In this document: one piece after another, positions 14,127-15,081 of the stretch | How the letters are laid out: every line of letters starts with the position of its first letter | How positions within the stretch are numbered: position 1 is the stretch's first letter | DNA from: Anaerolineaceae bacterium | GTDB lineage: Bacteria; Chloroflexota; Anaerolineae; Anaerolineales; Anaerolineaceae | Length of the DNA: 15,081 nt | Reading direction: 5' to 3' | Assembly: GCA_021107195.1 (NCBI GenBank) | Contig: JAIOTF010000292.1 | Span: forward strand, 1 to 15,081 | Notes under the pieces: generated by a model | What the model was told of the DNA's origin: nothing | The model's database searches: none | Seen by the model: the letters and a program-made list of their open reading frames with translations, nothing else | Program-made: the position numbers and the translations under genes

Positions 14127-14133
14127 CGATCAA

Positions 14134-15060
14134 ATGCAAAATAAATTCTTCTCGCCCATCTTTTCGCTGGTTCTAAAATGCGCTCCACTGAAATCCATGT
14201 TGAGTGCGGTATTGCTGTACGTACTCGGCGTTGGCATTGCAGATTATCTGGGGATAAATACCCACTGGAATGTGATCTGGTCGGGTTTGAGCCTGTGTCT
14301 GCTTTTACTGCTGGCATCGGCCTACCTGCGGGCATATTTTGACTTGCTTGAAGACGCCCCACGCAGCCAGTTGTTCCGCGAGAACTGGGCAGAGAATAAC
14401 CTGCAATCAGATAATCAACTACGCCCAGCGGTACTGCTGCAAGTCGCCCTGGTTGCCCTGACGGCGGCCGCAGTGCTGGCACTGTTGTTGATCCTGCGGG
14501 AACGCGGCAACCAGACCGCACAAATCTTTCTGTTTTTGATCTTCATTCTCTCATTCTTTCAGAGTGTGCCACCGCTGCGCCTGGTGTATTCCGGGTATGG
14601 TGAAATTCTGCAAGCGATCCTGATCACGAACCTGATCCCCGCCCTGGCTTTCACCCTGCAATACGGTGAGCCGCATCGCCTGCTGGCGATGATCACCTTT
14701 CCACTGACCTTCCTGCACCTGGCAATGTCACTGGCACTCTCGCTGCCACGCTATGCGACCGACGTGAAATTCCAACGGCAATCTCTGATGAGTCGTCTGG
14801 GATGGCAGCGCGGGATGAATTTACACAATATTCTGATCCTGTTGGCTTATGTAGTGCTCGGCCTGGCAGCCGTGTTTGGCCTGCCCTGGGCATTGACCTG
14901 GCCGGGACTGCTGACTTTGCCGGTGGGCCTCTTCCAAATCTGGCAAATCCTGCAAATTGGCGGCGGCGCACGCCCGAACTGGCGGTTGACGAAGATCACC
15001 GCCATCTCGACTCTGATATTGACCAGCTATATGCTGGCGTATGCGCTTTGGACAGGATAA
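14134..15060 (+). CDS. UbiA-like membrane prenyltransferase
   Basis: A 308-residue protein with eight to nine predicted helices. UbiA enzymes attach polyprenyl chains to aromatic or quinone precursors in the membrane and use two Asp-rich motifs to bind Mg and pyrophosphate. The first is recognisable as RAYFDLLED (66-74), in place of NDxxDxxxD. The second is LPRYATDVKFQRQSLMSRLG (204-223), which lines up with the usual NxRDxxxDxxxGKxTLAxRLG but keeps only one Asp (D210). SVPPLRLVYSGYGEILQAIL (144-163) matches the conserved PPxRxxxRGxGE region of the MenA-type group. The degenerate motifs mean the activity is uncertain; it may be a divergent quinone or lipid prenyltransferase, or a non-catalytic relative. 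No SD is seen. The stop is followed three bases later by the next ATG, so they are probably co-transcribed. Confidence 0.75.
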   Translation: MQNKFFSPIFSLVLKCAPLKSMLSAVLLYVLGVGIADYLGINTHWNVIWSGLSLCLLLLLASAYLRAYFDLLEDAPRSQLFRENWAENNLQSDNQLRPAVLLQVALVALTAAAVLALLLILRERGNQTAQIFLFLIFILSFFQSVPPLRLVYSGYGEILQAILITNLIPALAFTLQYGEPHRLLAMITFPLTFLHLAMSLALSLPRYATDVKFQRQSLMSRLGWQRGMNLHNILILLAYVVLGLAAVFGLPWALTWPGLLTLPVGLFQIWQILQIGGGARPNWRLTKITAISTLILTSYMLAYALWTG

Positions 15061-15063
15061 AAC

Positions 15064-15081
15064 ATGCCTGAATTTCTGAAA
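15064..15081 (+). CDS. Start of a downstream gene, cut by the window edge
   Basis: An ATG three bases after the UbiA-like stop, followed by five codons (PEFLK) to the end of the window. Tight spacing on the same strand suggests the next gene of an operon. Too short to name; it could also be a chance ATG. Confidence 0.4.

Larger units (their letters stand above)
13482..14133. other. 652-base interval without a confident gene
   Basis: From left to right it holds an 82-bp inverted-repeat element (13523-13604), a TATAAT promoter for the ABC operon (13650-13655, minus), an orphan terminator (13741-13771, minus), several inverted repeats, and candidate promoters for the gene at 14134. The repeats are AATCTAT 13777-13783 / 13819-13825, GGGCAAG 13914-13920 with CTTGCCC 13930-13936, GAGCTTGCC 13927-13935 with GGCAAGCTC 14008-14016, and GCACACT 13999-14005 with AGTGTGC 14036-14042. 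A minus-strand frame (TTG at 14054 to 13689, 121 codons) runs through the terminator, has no SD and matches nothing I know. It could be a gene remnant, an unrecognised small protein or part of a structured transcript. Confidence 0.5.

Noticed and set aside
1..15081. CRISPR array, tRNA, rRNA, integrase or transposase
   Set aside because: I saw no regularly spaced direct repeats, no tRNA cloverleaf or rRNA signature, and no frame with integrase or transposase motifs.

Overview
The window looks like chromosomal DNA of a Chloroflexota bacterium, probably class Anaerolineae. This is inferred from a divergent PlsY, a DUF5656-like membrane protein, a GyrB with Chloroflexota-like wording, and several promoters with a TGnTAAAAT extended -10 box close to or at the start codon. 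GC content is moderate. There is no rRNA, tRNA, CRISPR array, phage or transposase gene.

Layout. (1) 1-1345, minus strand: an Flp-type pilin-like protein carrying a large C-terminal beta-sandwich domain, followed by a membrane-anchored protein with a carboxypeptidase-regulatory-like domain, closed by a strong terminator at 25-53. (2) 1382-1945, minus: a LOG-family nucleotide phosphoribohydrolase. (3) 2037-5058, minus: a six-TM protein of unknown function followed by gyrB. The gyrB frame is interrupted by an in-frame TAA. (4) 5263-7000, plus: a DUF5656-like multi-pass membrane protein and a PlsY-family acyltransferase, ending in a terminator at 6968-7000. (5) 6978-7826, minus: an MBL-fold hydrolase in which one expected zinc ligand is Asn. 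(6) 13655 down to 8006, minus: an apparent six-gene operon of ABC permease, ABC ATPase, ABC permease, PLP dehydratase (EutB-like, interrupted by an in-frame TAG), cyclodeaminase/imine reductase (EutC-like) and class I/II aminotransferase. (7) 13482-14133: a gene-poor interval with an 82-bp inverted-repeat element, a promoter, an orphan terminator and several stem-loops. (8) 14134 to the end, plus: a UbiA-like membrane prenyltransferase and the first codons of a next gene.

How the genes may work together. The six-gene operon reads as uptake and catabolism of an amino-acid-like compound. A polar-amino-acid ABC importer brings it in, a beta-elimination enzyme removes water or another group, a cyclodeaminase/ketimine-reductase-fold enzyme handles the imine or enamine, and an aminotransferase moves the amino group. 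The dehydratase/cyclodeaminase pair resembles EutB/EutC of hydroxyectoine use, but the ectoine ring-opening enzymes are absent here and no substrate-binding protein is present.

Most notable observations. In gyrB, five changes within 35 bp (four residues plus the stop) each revert to the expected codon by one identical substitution, G to T on the coding strand. They include the catalytic Glu of the TOPRIM site. The dehydratase TAG and the Asn in the MBL metal site could also come from G:C to T:A transversions. This points to damaged-template or low-coverage consensus errors, or less likely to a real transversion-prone lineage or pseudogenes.
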